Notes: generated by a model from the sequence alone, not told the origin. 64,000 nt of DNA from Virgibacillus halotolerans (GCF_016908515.1 NZ_JAFBEA010000010.1:88336-152335), one strand, 5' to 3'. Positions 1 through 10,939 are shown, numbered from the stretch's first letter. Numbers and translations are program-made.

Positions 1-633
1 TAATTCGTTCAGGCTTTTTCCAGGTACAACGACACTAGGTAATTCTGATTGGCCTTCTTTAATTGGAATTTCTCTTGATGCTAATCGGTGACTATCTGTT
101 GCTGTAAAGTTTAGTGTATTGTTTTCTAGTTTAAAGTGAACACCAGTTAAAATGGGACGTGTTTCCATTGTAGAAACAGCAAAAACAGTTTGTTTGATCA
201 AACTTTTTAATAGATCTGTAGGCATTTCAAAACTATCATCTGTTTGTAACTTAGGAAGATGTGGATATTCTTCTGCATCCTGCCCATTTAAATTAAATTC
301 TGCTTTACCGGAACGTATAGTTACTTTTAAACTTTCATCGACTTCGAGTTCAACTGTTTTTTCTGGTAGTTTTCGTACAATATCAGGGAAATATTTAGCA
401 TGCAGGACAACATTACCTTCCTCAATTTGTTCTACATTAACAATACCATTATCTTCTGCTGGAATATAAGATTCAATGGAAATGTCTGAATCACTGCCTG
501 TTAATGTAATACCATGTTGCCTTGCTTCAATTTTCATCCCTGTCAAAATTGGAATCACTGTTCTTGAAGAGATTGCTTTCATTACATCTTGTACACTCTC
601 AATCAACTGATCACGTTGAATTATAAATTTCAT
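1..633 (-). CDS. dnaN: DNA polymerase III beta subunit (sliding clamp), 3' end cut by window
   Basis: Minus-strand reading from ATG at 633 gives MKFIIQRDQLIESVQDVMKA, the typical N-terminus of the beta clamp, and stays open to base 1. About 211 residues are present, covering the first domain and most of the second; the rest lies outside the window. A strong ribosome binding site (AGGAGG on the minus strand, about 641-650) precedes the start. It follows dnaA in the same direction across the origin unwinding region, the usual firmicute order. The ring holds DNA polymerase III on DNA. Identification is secure; only the C-terminus is missing. Confidence 0.96.
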   Translation of the reverse strand, partial: MKFIIQRDQLIESVQDVMKAISSRTVIPILTGMKIEARQHGITLTGSDSDISIESYIPAEDNGIVNVEQIEEGNVVLHAKYFPDIVRKLPEKTVELEVDESLKVTIRSGKAEFNLNGQDAEEYPHLPKLQTDDSFEMPTDLLKSLIKQTVFAVSTMETRPILTGVHFKLENNTLNFTATDSHRLASREIPIKEGQSELPSVVVPGKSLNEL

Positions 634-650
634 TCTTAAAATCCTCCTAG

Positions 651-817
651 TGGAAGTTCTTTATATTTATTTTTATTAATAAAATATAGTAATAATAGTA
701 ATAAGGCCTGTGGGTATGTGGATAAGTGGGTAAGCCCTTTTGACATCACACTTATACACATGTGGATAAAGTGTGTGTGAGTTTGCGTGGTTTTACACAC
801 TATACACATGTTGATAA
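651..817. other. oriC: oriC unwinding region between dnaA and dnaN (DnaA boxes, DnaA-trios, AT-rich DUE)
   Basis: Seen directly: perfect DnaA boxes (TTATCCACA, minus strand) at 717-725 and 761-769, near matches at 752-760 and 809-817, then a short GC-rich step (705-713), then six triplets TAG-TAA-TAA-TAG-TAA-TAA at 687-704, and an A/T-only stretch to about 660. This box / GC / trio / AT-rich order matches the basal unwinding system described for Bacillus subtilis, where DnaA filaments extend from boxes onto trios. Strand opening by DnaA here is inferred from that layout. Confidence 0.85.
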
Positions 818-853
818 ATGTATTTTTGAACACAGACCGGAAAATACAATCTA

Positions 854-2200
854 TTAAAATGTTTTCAGTTCCTCTTTAATTTCTTCTAATTCCCTATTTA
901 AATTGGTGTCGTCCACTAATAGCTTTGATATTTTCTCATGGGCATGGATAACAGTTGTATGGTCACGACCACCGAATTCCTCGCCAATTTTCGGTAAAGA
1001 GAAGTCCGTTAATTCTCGAGATAAATACATCGCAATTTGTCTCGGAAAAGCGATAGATCTCGTCCGTTTTTTCGCAGCAAAGTCTTCTAAACGGATATTA
1101 TACTTTTCTCCGACAATTTCTTGAATACCTTTAATGGTAACAACCCGTGGCTTATTGCTGGGAATAATATCTTTTAACGCATCCGCAGCAAGTGCTGCAT
1201 CGATATCCTGATTTACTAAAGAGGAATAGGCCACAACCCGAATTAATGCGCCTTCCAATTCTCTTATGTTTGTATCAATTTGATTGGCAATATAGAGCAT
1301 CACTTCACTAGGAATATCTAGCCCTTCCGCTTTTGCTTTTTTAGTCAAAATTGCAATCCGTGTTTCTAAATCCGGTGGTGTTATATCTGTGATCAATCCC
1401 CATTCAAATCGGGAACGTAAGCGATCTTCCAATGTAGGGATTTCTTTTGGAGGTCGATCACTGGAAATAATAATTTGTTTATTTTCTTCATGTAATGCAT
1501 TAAATGTGTGGAAAAATTCCTCCTGGGTCGATTCCTTGCCGGCTATAAATTGAATATCATCAATTAATAGTACATCGACATTCCGATATTTATTGCGGAA
1601 ACTTGTCGTTTTGTTATCCATAATGGCATTAATGAATTCATTCGTAAATTTCTCAGATGACAAATAAACGACATTCGCATTCGGATCATGTTCTCGTACA
1701 TAGTGTCCAATTGCATGCATTAAATGTGTTTTACCAAGACCGACACCACCATAAATAAATAATGGGTTATATGCTTTAGCAGGCGCTTCTGCCACAGCTA
1801 GTGAAGCCGCATGTGCAAAACGATTTCCTGCACCAATGACAAACGTGTCAAACGTATATTTGGGGTTTAACATTGTTTTGGGGGCCTCATTCCCATTAGC
1901 TAAATCTTTTTTCGGTTTTGTTTGTGTGTCTATTTCATCTGTAGCTGTATCTGCATCTGGAATAATAAATTTAGTAGCCAAGCTTGCTCCAGTTATCTCT
2001 TCTAATACATTAGAGATGAGATTGGTATATTGATTTTCCAGCCAGTCCCGCGCAAAATGATTAGGGGCCGAAATAATAATCGTATTTTCTTCTAGTTTGA
2101 CTGCTTTTGTGCTTTTTAGCCACGTATCAAAGCTTGGTTTACTAATTTTTTCTTCGATTTTCTCTAACGTAGCAACCCATAACTCTTCTATATTTTCCAT
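854..2200 (-). CDS. dnaA: Chromosomal replication initiator DnaA
   Basis: 448 residues, the usual family length. Domain I is at 1-80, followed by a variable acidic/Lys linker (about 82-110). The AAA+ domain has Walker [11 protein letters not shown] at 151-160 and Walker B LLIDDIQF near 211-218. The C-terminal box-binding signature [15 protein letters not shown] lies at about 410-424. DnaA binds TTATCCACA boxes and opens oriC with ATP. Boxes lie on both sides of the gene (2338-2676 upstream, 717-817 downstream), so autoregulation is likely. The start ATG is preceded by an AGGGAGTG ribosome binding site. Nothing abnormal seen. Confidence 0.98.
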   Translation of the reverse strand: MENIEELWVATLEKIEEKISKPSFDTWLKSTKAVKLEENTIIISAPNHFARDWLENQYTNLISNVLEEITGASLATKFIIPDADTATDEIDTQTKPKKDLANGNEAPKTMLNPKYTFDTFVIGAGNRFAHAASLAVAEAPAKAYNPLFIYGGVGLGKTHLMHAIGHYVREHDPNANVVYLSSEKFTNEFINAIMDNKTTSFRNKYRNVDVLLIDDIQFIAGKESTQEEFFHTFNALHEENKQIIISSDRPPKEIPTLEDRLRSRFEWGLITDITPPDLETRIAILTKKAKAEGLDIPSEVMLYIANQIDTNIRELEGALIRVVAYSSLVNQDIDAALAADALKDIIPSNKPRVVTIKGIQEIVGEKYNIRLEDFAAKKRTRSIAFPRQIAMYLSRELTDFSLPKIGEEFGGRDHTTVIHAHEKISKLLVDDTNLNRELEEIKEELKTF

Positions 2201-2337
2201 TCTAGTTTCACTCCCTTCCTTTTTTGAATGATGACAAAAAAGGCCTCTCTCAATCTTTAAAACGATGGAAAGGCATGTACAAAATAATATAATTGAATGA
2301 TTTATACATTATTTATGAAATATGTTTTTATAGATGC

Positions 2338-2676
2338 TGTGGATAGAATAACTTTATGATATCATACTTGTAATAAGTTTATACACGTTATCCACAATGC
2401 TGTTGAAAGTTTTATAAAAGGGCTGTAAATAAGTATCCACAGCTTATCCACAGTTTGTGGATAACATAAATGCCCGACATAGATTTCCACAGTTTAAAAC
2501 ATAAACATAATACCAAATAAAAGCACATAATGCAAAGGTTTTTCGACAGTTATCCACAAAACGCAACACCTGTATACGAAAACTATTCACAGGGTGAGAA
2601 GTTGTGGTTATCTTGTCGATATATGGTGTGGATAGAAAAATAATAGGAAAATATCATAAACAGAGCCTGTGGATAG
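2338..2676. other. oriC: oriC upstream DnaA-box cluster (incAB-like)
   Basis: Perfect DnaA boxes occur at 2388-2396, 2444-2452, 2456-2464 (inverted) and 2550-2558. One-mismatch boxes occur at 2338-2346, 2433-2441, 2627-2635 and 2668-2676. The whole 2201-2840 gap between dnaA and rpmH carries no credible gene. In B. subtilis this is the incA/incB part of the bipartite origin and includes the dnaA promoter; the same role is inferred here. Confidence 0.88.
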
Positions 2677-2730
2677 TATGGAAACATAATAAATAAAGGG
2701 AAAATTAATTTGGGAAAAATAAAATGAAAG

Positions 2731-2760
2731 TTGACAGATGACATTGCTTTTACGTATAAT
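2731..2760 (+). promoter_or_regulatory. Sigma-A promoter of rpmH
   Basis: TTGACA at 2731-2736, an 18-base spacer and TATAAT at 2755-2760, both perfect hexamers, about 80 bases before rpmH. The site is directly beside the last DnaA-box matches, so DnaA could influence it (inference). Confidence 0.75.
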
Positions 2761-2840
2761 TACAAAGACTGTCTGGTAATGAAAGATAAGTTTTAGTTTA
2801 ATTTGGATATTCAAGGATCCCTTGGGGAGGTGCAAGATAA

Positions 2841-2975
<135 letters not shown>

Positions 2976-3003
2976 GCCACTGAAGCGTCAGTGGTCTTTT
3001 TTC
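2976..3003 (+). terminator. Rho-independent terminator after rpmH
   Basis: Nine-base-pair stem (one G-T pair) with loop AGCG between 2976 and 2996, then a run of six T. It starts one base after the rpmH stop codon. Confidence 0.8.
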
Positions 3004-3112
3004 ACTGATAGGGAAATATAACCTATACGGTATAAGGAAATTCAGGGCGTGGTCCATACATGCAGATAAACAGTATAAGCGCAGGCTAGCGCCTCTGTTT
3101 TAGCCGTTTAGG

Positions 3113-3136
3113 CTCGCCACTTAGCGAGTTTTCTTT
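3113..3136 (+). terminator. Small hairpin with T-rich tail between rpmH and rnpA
   Basis: CTCGC (3113-3117) pairs with GCGAG (3124-3128) and is followed by TTTTCTTTT. The stem is short, so this may be a weak terminator or part of the rnpA leader. The rest of the 2976-3262 gap holds no ORF that I can support. Confidence 0.35.
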
Positions 3137-3262
3137 TACTTCATAAAAGCTTTGTTTTTTTATACATTAAACCTTCATAGGGTTAATACTCGATTACCTT
3201 TGTATACAAGAGATGGAAAAGGACAAGCTTGTTGATGTTTGAATGTAGTAAAGGTGATTAAA

Positions 3263-3631
3263 ATGAAAAAACAATTCCGTATTAAAAAAAATAAAGAATT
3301 TCAGCTGGCATTTCGGGAAGGTAAGTCATTTGCTAATCGTCAGCTTGTGATTTATTACTTGGAAAAAACTGAACAGGCACATTTTCGAATTGGTTTATCT
3401 GTTGGAAAGAAAATTGGTAATGCAGTCGTTCGTAACCGGATTAAAAGGTATTTACGCAAGGCCTTCCAGGAATTAGAGGCTGATATCCTACGACCAGCTG
3501 ATATCGTAATCATCGCTAGAAATCCAACGAATAAAATGGGCTATGAAGAAATAAAAAAAAGTCTTATTCATCTATTAAATAGAGAGCGCTTATTACGTAG
3601 AAGAACAGTAAGACAAGGGAATAAAGTATAA
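3263..3631 (+). CDS. rnpA: Ribonuclease P protein component
   Basis: 122 residues from ATG 3263 ([20 protein letters not shown]). This start has AAGGTGAT just upstream; a TTG at 3239 in the same frame would add eight residues but lacks such a site. The RNP family signature is present: NRQLVIYYL, then [19 protein letters not shown], the Arg/Lys-rich RNR motif that contacts the catalytic RNA. The protein helps RNase P RNA remove 5' leaders from pre-tRNA. It lies in the conserved rpmH-rnpA-yidC-jag order. Confidence 0.96.
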   Translation: MKKQFRIKKNKEFQLAFREGKSFANRQLVIYYLEKTEQAHFRIGLSVGKKIGNAVVRNRIKRYLRKAFQELEADILRPADIVIIARNPTNKMGYEEIKKSLIHLLNRERLLRRRTVRQGNKV

Positions 3632-3783
3632 AAAAAGAGAGCTTTTATGATAAGTTGGTAAAAATACTCGATTTTTCCTAGGATCTTATATATATTTAAG
3701 TTAGCGTAACATTTGAAATGTACTTTAGTATGTCTGTTTTTGGGAGACGATTTGCGTCTTTCCAATAGTTAGGAGGAAAAGTT

Positions 3784-4557
3784 TTGCGCAATAAAAAGTT
3801 ATATTTGCTAATAGCTTTAGTTGTCTTATTAGCAGTTCTTTCCGGTTGTACACAAATAGAACAACCAATCACCCCAGACAGTACTGGGTTTTGGAATAAA
3901 TATTTTGTTTATCCGATGTCTTGGTTTATTACGTTCTTTTCTGACCTGTATAATAATAATTACGGTTTGGCTATTGTTACAGTAACGATTATCGTTCGTT
4001 TAATTCTTTTGCCATTAAACGTGAAACAACTAAGAAGTTCAAAAGCAATGCAAGATATCCAACCAGAACTGAAAGAAATTCAGAAAAAATACAGCTCGAA
4101 AGATGCAAATACACAACAAAAATTACAAGAAGAAACAATGGCTTTATTTCAAAAACATGGTGTAAACCCAATTGCTGGTTGTTTACCTATTTTTGTACAA
4201 ATGCCAATCTTAATTGCAATTTACCACGCAATTATGCGTACAACTGCAATTAAACAAGATACGTTCCTCTGGTTCCAATTGGGAAGCCCAGATCCGATCT
4301 TTTTATTGCCATTGATTGCAGGTGCAGCAACATTCTTGCAACAAAAATTAATGATGGGTGGAAATCCAGCAGCACAAAATCCACAAATGAAGGTTATGCT
4401 TTATGTTATGCCGATTATGATTACTGTTTTTGCTATTTTCTTCCCATCTGCACTGGCTTTATATTGGGTAGTAGGTAACGTCTTTATGGTTGCACAAACA
4501 CTATTTATTCGTAAACCAATGATGAAGGATGCAAGTACAGGAGGAGACAAAAAGTGA
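3784..4557 (+). CDS. yidC: Membrane protein insertase YidC/OxaA1 (SpoIIIJ type)
   Basis: 257 residues from a TTG start with a strong AGGAGGAAAAG site. The N-terminus is a lipoprotein signal with lipobox LSGC (Cys about 22). The 60KD_IMP/YidC core follows: a helix starting [19 protein letters not shown], the Arg in [13 protein letters not shown], the cytoplasmic helical hairpin rich in Lys/Gln (about 85-125), then four more membrane helices. Gram-positive YidC lacks the large periplasmic domain, as here. It inserts proteins into the membrane with or without SecYEG. Its stop overlaps the jag start by four bases (GTGA), indicating translational coupling. Confidence 0.95.
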   Translation: MRNKKLYLLIALVVLLAVLSGCTQIEQPITPDSTGFWNKYFVYPMSWFITFFSDLYNNNYGLAIVTVTIIVRLILLPLNVKQLRSSKAMQDIQPELKEIQKKYSSKDANTQQKLQEETMALFQKHGVNPIAGCLPIFVQMPILIAIYHAIMRTTAIKQDTFLWFQLGSPDPIFLLPLIAGAATFLQQKLMMGGNPAAQNPQMKVMLYVMPIMITVFAIFFPSALALYWVVGNVFMVAQTLFIRKPMMKDASTGGDKK

Positions 4558-5168
4558 AAGAACTAACTGCTAGTGGACAAACGGTGGACGAGGCGATCCA
4601 ATCAGCGTTAGAGCAGTTAAACACAACAAAAGACCAAGTTGAAATTGATGTAATTGATGAAGGTAAAAAAGGACTACTTGGACTATTTGGATCAAAACGC
4701 GCCATTGTAAAAGTGACAATCGCTAAAAATCCGATACAAGAGATAGAGCATTTTATTAAAGAGATTACAGACAAGATGAATGTCAATGTTGAAGTTACTA
4801 CAATTACTAAAGGAAATCATGTTACATTTGAAATGCATGGTGAAAATATTGCATTATTAATTGGTAAACGTGGACAGACTTTAAATGCACTACAGTATTT
4901 AGTGCATTTAGCTTTAAATAAAGATAATAAACAATTTTATACCGTCACATTGGATGCAGAAGGTTACCGTGGACGCAGGGAAGAAACATTACGATCCTTA
5001 GCATGGAAAATGGCGGATAAAGCGACACGTTTAAACAAAAAGGTCGCACTGGAACCGATGCCTGCATTTGAACGTAAAATTATTCATAGTGCATTGCAGA
5101 AGCAAGGTAAAGTGTCTACTTATTCTGATGGTGTTGAACCACATCGCCATATTGTTATTAAACCATAA
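4554..5168 (+). CDS. jag: RNA-binding protein Jag/KhpB
   Basis: 204 residues, GTG start overlapping the yidC stop. Three parts are visible: the Jag_N domain ([17 protein letters not shown], then [13 protein letters not shown]), a KH-II domain with [16 protein letters not shown], and a C-terminal R3H domain with RRE and HRHIVIKP. The family binds RNA, partners with KhpA and affects cell elongation and sporulation in relatives. Pairing with yidC is conserved across firmicutes. A strong terminator follows at 5186. Confidence 0.94.
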   Translation: MKELTASGQTVDEAIQSALEQLNTTKDQVEIDVIDEGKKGLLGLFGSKRAIVKVTIAKNPIQEIEHFIKEITDKMNVNVEVTTITKGNHVTFEMHGENIALLIGKRGQTLNALQYLVHLALNKDNKQFYTVTLDAEGYRGRREETLRSLAWKMADKATRLNKKVALEPMPAFERKIIHSALQKQGKVSTYSDGVEPHRHIVIKP

Positions 5169-5185
5169 TGGCATAATGGAGCTAA

Positions 5186-5219
5186 AGATCCTGGACATTG
5201 TTTCCAGGGTCTTTTTTTG
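5186..5219 (+). terminator. Rho-independent terminator after jag
   Basis: Ten-base-pair stem between 5186-5195 and 5203-5212 (one T-G pair) followed by seven T. It closes the rnpA-yidC-jag unit. Confidence 0.85.
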
Positions 5220-5313
5220 TCGATAGGGGAAATATAAATGTCAAGAAAATTGGGAAAATAGGATTAGGAAATCTTATTTGGTCGGTGGATCACATATAAA
5301 GGCCTAACTTTCC

Positions 5314-5378
5314 AAAGACCATTTATTCACATGTGGATAAATGGTCTTTGTGCTGGAAATAATTATTACTGTGGATAA
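5314..5378. promoter_or_regulatory. DnaA-box palindrome upstream of mnmE
   Basis: Two 18-base arms (5314-5331 and 5332-5349) form an inverted repeat with a single mismatch and no spacer. The right arm starts with a perfect inverted DnaA box at 5332-5340, the left ends in a one-mismatch box. Another perfect box lies at 5370-5378, about 90 bases before mnmE. DnaA binding near this gene (thdF/trmE) is known in B. subtilis; regulation here is inferred. Confidence 0.65.
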
Positions 5379-5474
5379 GTTTATTTTTTGCCTGATTTAT
5401 GATATTCTATTAAGTTGTGAAGACTTAAAAATAATGCGTAAGAAATATAGGTATATTTAGGAAGGTGATTGGAG

Positions 5475-6860
5475 GTGGAAGCAATCGGAACAGACACAAT
5501 TACTGCAATATCAACTCCAGCAGGTGAGGGAGCAATAGCAATTGTCAGATTGAGCGGACCGGAAGCCATAGCGATGACGACTGAGTTGTACAAAGGTGCA
5601 AATTTGCTTGAAGTGGAATCACATACGATTAATTATGGAAAAATTGTGGATCCAATAACTACAGAAATTGCTGATGAAGTGATGGTTTCTGTCATGCGCG
5701 CCCCGAGGACATTTACACGGGAAGATGTCGTTGAAATAAATTGTCATGGTGGCATGGTTGCAGTCAATCGGGTGCTTGAAATCATTCTAAGTAAAGGTGC
5801 ACGAATGGCCGAACCAGGAGAATTTACGAAAAGAGCATTTTTAAACGGACGAATTGATTTATCGCAGGCAGAGGCTGTGATGGATCTAATTCGTGCTAAA
5901 ACAGATAAGGCGATGTCTATGGCTGTTAAACAGATGGATGGACGTCTCTCCGGATTAATTCGACGTCTGCGCCAGGAACTATTAGAAACAGTTGCACATG
6001 TTGAGGTGAATATTGATTATCCGGAGTATGATGATGTGGAAGAAATGTCACATGAGGTAATGCGAACGAAATCAAAAGAGGTTCATAAGGAAATAGAAGC
6101 GCTTTTGGAAGTAGCAAATCAAGGGAAGATCTTACGCGAGGGCTTAGCGACAGCGATTATTGGCAGGCCAAATGTAGGAAAATCTTCTTTAATGAATACA
6201 CTTGTACAGGAAAACAAAGCGATTGTTACCGAGGTGCCGGGTACAACGAGGGATATTATAGAAGAGTATGTCAACGTAAGAGGGGTTCCCTTAAGGTTAG
6301 TGGATACAGCGGGAATCCGTGATACGGAAGATATTGTCGAAAAAATTGGTGTCGAAAGGTCTAGACAGGTATTAAAGGAATCAGATCTGATCCTTTTTGT
6401 GTTAAACTATAATGATATATTAACAGATGAAGATGTGAAACTTTTTGAAGCAGTTCATGGGCTTGAATATATCGTTATTATTAATAAAACGGATTTGGAA
6501 CAAAATCTTGATTTATCAAAAGTGAATGTGCTTGCGAAAGGGAAGCCGATTGTTACTACTTCTTTAATTGAAGAAGAAGGAATAGTTGAGTTGGAATCTG
6601 CAATTGCTAAGACTTTCTTTTCCGGAGATATTGAATCCAGCGATTTAACCTATGTATCCAATGTAAGGCATATTCAATTGCTGAAACAGGCAAAAAGTGC
6701 ACTGGAAGATGCAATGGAAGGAATTGAGCTGGGAATGCCTTTAGATATGGTACAAATCGATGTAACGAGAACTTGGGAGATTTTAGGCGAAATAATTGGT
6801 GATACAGCGAGTGATGGCTTAATTAATCAGTTATTCTCGCAATTTTGTTTAGGAAAGTAA
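5475..6860 (+). CDS. mnmE: tRNA modification GTPase MnmE (TrmE)
   Basis: 461 residues from GTG 5475, chosen because GAAGGTGAT at 5461-5469 is correctly spaced for it; a TTG at 5469 would overlap that site. Order: N-terminal formyl-THF-binding domain ([16 protein letters not shown]), helical domain, then an inserted Ras-like G domain with [19 protein letters not shown] and NKTD, and the C-terminal CLGK motif whose Cys is catalytically important. With MnmG it installs the (carboxymethyl)aminomethyl group on wobble U34 of certain tRNAs. mnmG follows by 17 bases. Confidence 0.96.
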   Translation: MEAIGTDTITAISTPAGEGAIAIVRLSGPEAIAMTTELYKGANLLEVESHTINYGKIVDPITTEIADEVMVSVMRAPRTFTREDVVEINCHGGMVAVNRVLEIILSKGARMAEPGEFTKRAFLNGRIDLSQAEAVMDLIRAKTDKAMSMAVKQMDGRLSGLIRRLRQELLETVAHVEVNIDYPEYDDVEEMSHEVMRTKSKEVHKEIEALLEVANQGKILREGLATAIIGRPNVGKSSLMNTLVQENKAIVTEVPGTTRDIIEEYVNVRGVPLRLVDTAGIRDTEDIVEKIGVERSRQVLKESDLILFVLNYNDILTDEDVKLFEAVHGLEYIVIINKTDLEQNLDLSKVNVLAKGKPIVTTSLIEEEGIVELESAIAKTFFSGDIESSDLTYVSNVRHIQLLKQAKSALEDAMEGIELGMPLDMVQIDVTRTWEILGEIIGDTASDGLINQLFSQFCLGK

Positions 6861-6877
6861 CAGAAAGGGTGAAAAAT

Positions 6878-8764
6878 ATGACATATCATGCTGGTCATTA
6901 TGATGTAATCGTTATTGGCGCTGGTCATGCAGGTGTAGAAGCTGGAATGGCTGCAGCAAAAATGGGCGCAAAGACATTAATGCTCACATTAAATTTAGAC
7001 ATGGTTGCTTTTATGCCGTGTAATCCATCACTAGGCGGACCTGCAAAGGGAATTGTTATTCGTGAAGTTGATGCATTAGGTGGCGTGATGGCAAAGGTTA
7101 TTGATAAAACGTATATTCAAATGCGCATGTTAAATACGGGTAAGGGACCTGCTGTTCAAGCATTACGGGCACAGGCAGATAAACCATTATATATAAAAGA
7201 AATGAAACATATACTCGAAAACCAGGAAAATCTAACACTTCGTCAGGGGATGGTTGATCAATTAATCATCGAAGATGGTGTATGTAAAGGCGTGCTTACA
7301 GAATCCAAAACATCCTATACAGCGGAAACAGTAATTGTGACAACCGGTACATTTATGCGCGGTAAGGTATTGATGGGTGATTTAGAGTATGAAAGTGGAC
7401 CGAATAACCAACGTGTATCTATCAAGTTATCTGAGCATCTGGAAGAGATCGGTTTGGACTTGACCCGATTTAAAACGGGAACACCACCACGTGTTAATAG
7501 TCATACAATCGATTATTCCAAAACAGAAATTCAACCAGGGGACGAAGAACCTCAGAGTTTTTCCTATGAAACGACAGAATATATTGCTGATCAAATTCCT
7601 TGTTGGTTAACTTATACAAACGAATTCACACATCAGATTATCAATGATAATTTGACACTTTCTGCAATGTATTCTGGCATGAAACGCGGTACTGGACCAC
7701 GTTATTGTCCTTCTATTGAAGATAAAATTGTTCGCTTTAACGATAAACCACGTCATCAGGTTTTCCTTGAACCTGAAGGTAGGGATACAGAAGAGGTTTA
7801 TGTGCAGGGATTGTCGACTTCATTGCCGGAATCTATCCAATATGAAATCGTTAAGTCTGTTCCAGGATTGGAAAATGCGGAAATTATGCGTCCTGGTTAT
7901 GCGATAGAATATGATGCAGTCGTACCTACCCAGTTGTGGCCAACATTGGAAACGAAAAAAATTCCAGGATTGTTTACGGCAGGTCAAATTAACGGGACAT
8001 CAGGATACGAAGAGGCAGCAGCGCAAGGTATTATGGCAGGAATCAATGCCGCTGCAAAAATTCAAGGTAAAGAACCGGTTATTCTTGATCGTTCACAGGC
8101 CTATATTGGTGTATTAATTGATGACTTAGTGACAAAAGGTACAAGAGAACCATATCGTTTATTAACGTCACGTGCTGAATACCGTTTGTTGTTGCGTCAT
8201 GATAACGCAGACCTAAGACTAACAGATATCGGTTATGAGCTTGGTTTAATTTCTGATGATCGTTACAAACAATTCGATGAGAAAAAACAGCTTATTGAAG
8301 AAGAGAAGAAACGCTTAAGAAAGATAACAATTAAACCAAACGAAGCGGTTAATCAGGTTATGGCTGAAGCAGGAGCAACACCATTAAAAGAAGCAATTAA
8401 AGCTTATGATCTCATGAAACGTCCGGAACTTTCCTATGCATTTGTTGCCCGTATGATTGAATCACATCCTGATTTGCCAATTGATGTGCAAGAACAAGTG
8501 GGTATTCAAATTAAATATGAAGGGTATATCAAGAAAGCAAAAGAACAGGTTGCCCGTATGCTGAAAATGGAAGACAAAAAAATTCCGGAAAATATTGATT
8601 ATGACAAGATCAGTGGAATTGCTACAGAGGCAAAAGACAAATTGAAGAAAGTTCGTCCATTGTCAGTTGGTCAAGCATCAAGAATTTCAGGTGTGAATCC
8701 CGCAGACGTATCCATTTTACTTGTCTATATCGAGCAGGGGAATGTCGCTCGAATTGCTAACTAA
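6878..8764 (+). CDS. mnmG: tRNA uridine-5-carboxymethylaminomethyl modification enzyme MnmG (GidA)
   Basis: 628 residues from ATG 6878, identical in length to B. subtilis GidA, with GAAAGGGTG upstream; the frame is open 11 codons further up but without a better start. The FAD-binding motif [10 protein letters not shown] is at about 14-23, then [11 protein letters not shown] with a conserved Cys, and a GidA signature [14 protein letters not shown]. The C-terminal helical domain ends [20 protein letters not shown]. It forms a heterotetramer with MnmE. Downstream, 8765-9045 holds repeat elements but no gene. Confidence 0.96.
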   Translation: MTYHAGHYDVIVIGAGHAGVEAGMAAAKMGAKTLMLTLNLDMVAFMPCNPSLGGPAKGIVIREVDALGGVMAKVIDKTYIQMRMLNTGKGPAVQALRAQADKPLYIKEMKHILENQENLTLRQGMVDQLIIEDGVCKGVLTESKTSYTAETVIVTTGTFMRGKVLMGDLEYESGPNNQRVSIKLSEHLEEIGLDLTRFKTGTPPRVNSHTIDYSKTEIQPGDEEPQSFSYETTEYIADQIPCWLTYTNEFTHQIINDNLTLSAMYSGMKRGTGPRYCPSIEDKIVRFNDKPRHQVFLEPEGRDTEEVYVQGLSTSLPESIQYEIVKSVPGLENAEIMRPGYAIEYDAVVPTQLWPTLETKKIPGLFTAGQINGTSGYEEAAAQGIMAGINAAAKIQGKEPVILDRSQAYIGVLIDDLVTKGTREPYRLLTSRAEYRLLLRHDNADLRLTDIGYELGLISDDRYKQFDEKKQLIEEEKKRLRKITIKPNEAVNQVMAEAGATPLKEAIKAYDLMKRPELSYAFVARMIESHPDLPIDVQEQVGIQIKYEGYIKKAKEQVARMLKMEDKKIPENIDYDKISGIATEAKDKLKKVRPLSVGQASRISGVNPADVSILLVYIEQGNVARIAN

Positions 8765-8833
8765 TTACTCAACTTTCGTACCAATTAAATACGTTCAAAG
8801 CGTTAGATACTGATAATGGAAACAGGTTATTTA

Positions 8834-8901
8834 GGTGACCGCAGCCCGTATACACTACGCTTTCCGCGGGCGGCTGTTGAGCCTCCTTGCGCTTACCGCA
8901 G
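8834..8901. repeat. Hairpin-repeat family, short copy R1
   Basis: Contains the family core CTTTCCGCGGG followed by GAGCCTCCTTG. It closely matches the reverse complement of 38996-39068 (shared ACCGCA-CCCGTATACACT and GGCGGCTGTTGAGCC). Only half of the full-length element is present, so this is a truncated copy or a sub-type. Confidence 0.65.
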
Positions 8902-8903
8902 TT

Positions 8904-8943
8904 TATCGGGTAGTAAAACCCCCACTGAATGCAGTTTCACTTT
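8904..8943 (+). repeat. Short repeat family B, copy 1
   Basis: GGGTAGTAAAAC followed by CCCACTGAATGCAGTTTC. The same 40-base unit recurs at 11086-11127 (plus) and 26352-26393 (minus). It adjoins the truncated hairpin repeat R1. Confidence 0.6.
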
Positions 8944-9045
8944 AGCTTGACGACCTGAAAAGTTATACTTTCATATTAGTAACAATAGGATCACCGATAA
9001 TTTCGGTGATCTTTTAAACCATATGGGATAGGAGACGTTGACACG

Positions 9046-9762
9046 ATGAATCCGGAACAGTTTGCGCAAGCTTTACAAGCAAAGGGAATTGAACTAGATG
9101 ACTATAAAATGAAGCAATTCTCTATTTACTTCAATACACTAATTGAGTGGAATGAAAAAATTAATCTAACGGCATTAACTGGGAAAGAAGATGTTTATTT
9201 AAAGCATTTCTATGATTCCATAACAGCAGCTTTTCATTATGACTTTAATCAGGATGTCCACATTTGTGATGTTGGAGCAGGTGCCGGATTTCCAAGTATT
9301 CCACTTAAAATTTGCTTTCCACAATTAAAGGTGACCATCGTTGATTCATTAAAAAAGCGAATTGGTTTTCTTAACCATCTGGCAGAAAAACTAGAGCTGG
9401 AGGATGTTACGTTTTACCATGATCGAGCTGAAACCTTTGGGCAAAATGCGAAGTTCAGGGAAACATTTGATATAGTGACAGCGAGAGCCGTTGCCCGCAT
9501 GTCTGTTTTAAGTGAACTTTGTTTGCCATTAACGAAAAAGCACGGTTATTTTATTGCAATGAAGGGTGCACAGGCAAAAGAAGAGCTGATAAACGCCAAA
9601 AACGCTATTACATTGTTGGGCGGAGAAATTGATGAAACACATCTGTTCACGCTACCAACTGAGGAAAGTGAACGATCAATTATAATGATTAAAAAAGTGA
9701 AGAAAACAGCAAAAAAGTATCCTAGAAAAGCTGGTACACCAAATAAAGATCCAATCGAATAA
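9046..9762 (+). CDS. rsmG: 16S rRNA (guanine527-N7)-methyltransferase RsmG (GidB)
   Basis: 238 residues, family length. The N-terminus has [14 protein letters not shown] and YLKHFYDS, both typical of GidB. The Rossmann SAM-binding loop is [16 protein letters not shown] (near residue 75), followed by [14 protein letters not shown] and the TARAVARM motif. It methylates N7 of G527 in 16S rRNA using SAM. It sits in the usual mnmE-mnmG-rsmG order, but about 280 bases of repeat DNA separate it from mnmG, so it may have its own promoter. The C-terminal tail is Lys-rich. Confidence 0.95.
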   Translation: MNPEQFAQALQAKGIELDDYKMKQFSIYFNTLIEWNEKINLTALTGKEDVYLKHFYDSITAAFHYDFNQDVHICDVGAGAGFPSIPLKICFPQLKVTIVDSLKKRIGFLNHLAEKLELEDVTFYHDRAETFGQNAKFRETFDIVTARAVARMSVLSELCLPLTKKHGYFIAMKGAQAKEELINAKNAITLLGGEIDETHLFTLPTEESERSIIMIKKVKKTAKKYPRKAGTPNKDPIE

Positions 9763-9954
9763 AATAGGTTAATTCCTTTGTTACTTTTATCTGTTTCATT
9801 CTTTTACCGTATGAATTATGGTAATATAGTAGCAGGTGCTAAATGGTTTGATAAATTACGCACAGCAGTTTTGTTGTAGCGTTTTTCTTATTGCATGCCA
9901 ACAAATCGTGGTATACTGGATGGGTAGTTATGTGATTGAGCCAATACGATAAAT

Positions 9955-9970
9955 TGTTCCACGTGAAACA
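9955..9970. other. parS: parS site (ParB/Noc-type centromere), perfect
   Basis: TGTTCCACGTGAAACA, an exact match to the B. subtilis parS consensus, flanked by AAAT/ATTT so that the symmetry extends. It lies about 90 bases before noc and overlaps the -35 area of a possible noc promoter (TATAAT at 9987-9992), so ParB could both load and repress here (inference). Confidence 0.93.
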
Positions 9971-10061
9971 ATTTATTTTACATAGATATAATTTAAAAGC
10001 TGTCTTTATATCTTAAGATACAGTGATTAAGAAAGATAGCACATAAAGGTGGTGGCTGATA

Positions 10062-10916
10062 ATGGTACCTTTTAATCGAATTTTCGGTTTGGGAGATAAA
10101 GCTGAAGCTAAAGCGAAGGAAGAAACGTATGATTTGGATGAAGTTGTACAGCTTCCTGTAAATAAAATTGAAGCCAATCGATATCAACCAAGGTCGATTT
10201 TTAATGAGGAAAAAATAAAAGAACTAGCGCAAACGATTCATACACATGGTATGATTCAACCCATTGTCGTAAGAAAGCTGGAAGATGATAACTATGAGCT
10301 TATTGCAGGGGAGCGTAGATGGCGCGCTGTACAATCATTAGAATGGGAAAATATTTCTGCTATTATTCGTGATATGACAGATGCAGAGACAGCCTCTGTA
10401 GCTTTAATTGAAAATTTGCAGCGTGAAGAGCTTACCGTAATAGAGGAAGCACATGCATATGCAAGATTGCTAGATTTGCATTCATTAACACAGGAAGCAT
10501 TAGCACAAAGACTTGGTAAAAATCAATCAACCATTGCAAATAAACTGCGTTTGCTAAAATTACCTGAAGAAGTACAGCAGGCTGTGTTAGATAAGGCTAT
10601 TACAGAACGTCATGCACGTGCATTAATAAAATTAAAAGAGCCAGAAAAACAATTGAAATTGTTACAAGCCATTTTGGAGAATGATTTAAATGTAAAACAA
10701 ACGGAAGAAAGAATTGCAGCGATGGATCAGCCAAAAGAGGCTCCAAGGAAAAAACAGCCTAAACTAAAAGGATTCAATAAAGATATTCGAATCGCAATGA
10801 ATACAATACGTCAATCATTGAATATGGTTTCTGATACTGGTGTAGATGTAGAGTCGGATGAAAAAGAACTTGACGATTATTACCAGATTACAATTAAAAT
10901 ACCAAAAAAGAAATAA
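10062..10916 (+). CDS. noc: Nucleoid occlusion protein Noc (ParB paralogue)
   Basis: 284 residues. The N-terminus [13 protein letters not shown] resembles the amphipathic membrane-targeting helix of B. subtilis Noc. A ParB-type CTPase domain follows ([12 protein letters not shown], then GERRWRAVQ), then the HTH ([24 protein letters not shown]), with a C-terminal dimer region. Noc binds its own sites (TATTTCCCGGGAAATA) and blocks Z-ring assembly over the nucleoid; exact and near-exact sites occur at 39733 and 22747. ParB itself is encoded separately at 11988, which supports the Noc call. A terminator follows at 10940. Confidence 0.93.
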   Translation: MVPFNRIFGLGDKAEAKAKEETYDLDEVVQLPVNKIEANRYQPRSIFNEEKIKELAQTIHTHGMIQPIVVRKLEDDNYELIAGERRWRAVQSLEWENISAIIRDMTDAETASVALIENLQREELTVIEEAHAYARLLDLHSLTQEALAQRLGKNQSTIANKLRLLKLPEEVQQAVLDKAITERHARALIKLKEPEKQLKLLQAILENDLNVKQTEERIAAMDQPKEAPRKKQPKLKGFNKDIRIAMNTIRQSLNMVSDTGVDVESDEKELDDYYQITIKIPKKK

Positions 10917-10939
10917 TCTATATTTATTCAATCTTATAG

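Noticed and set aside
636..833. 65-codon minus-strand ORF between dnaA and dnaN
   Set aside because: It lies on the DUE and DnaA boxes; Thr-His repeats come from the TGTGTG/CACACA DNA, not from a protein.
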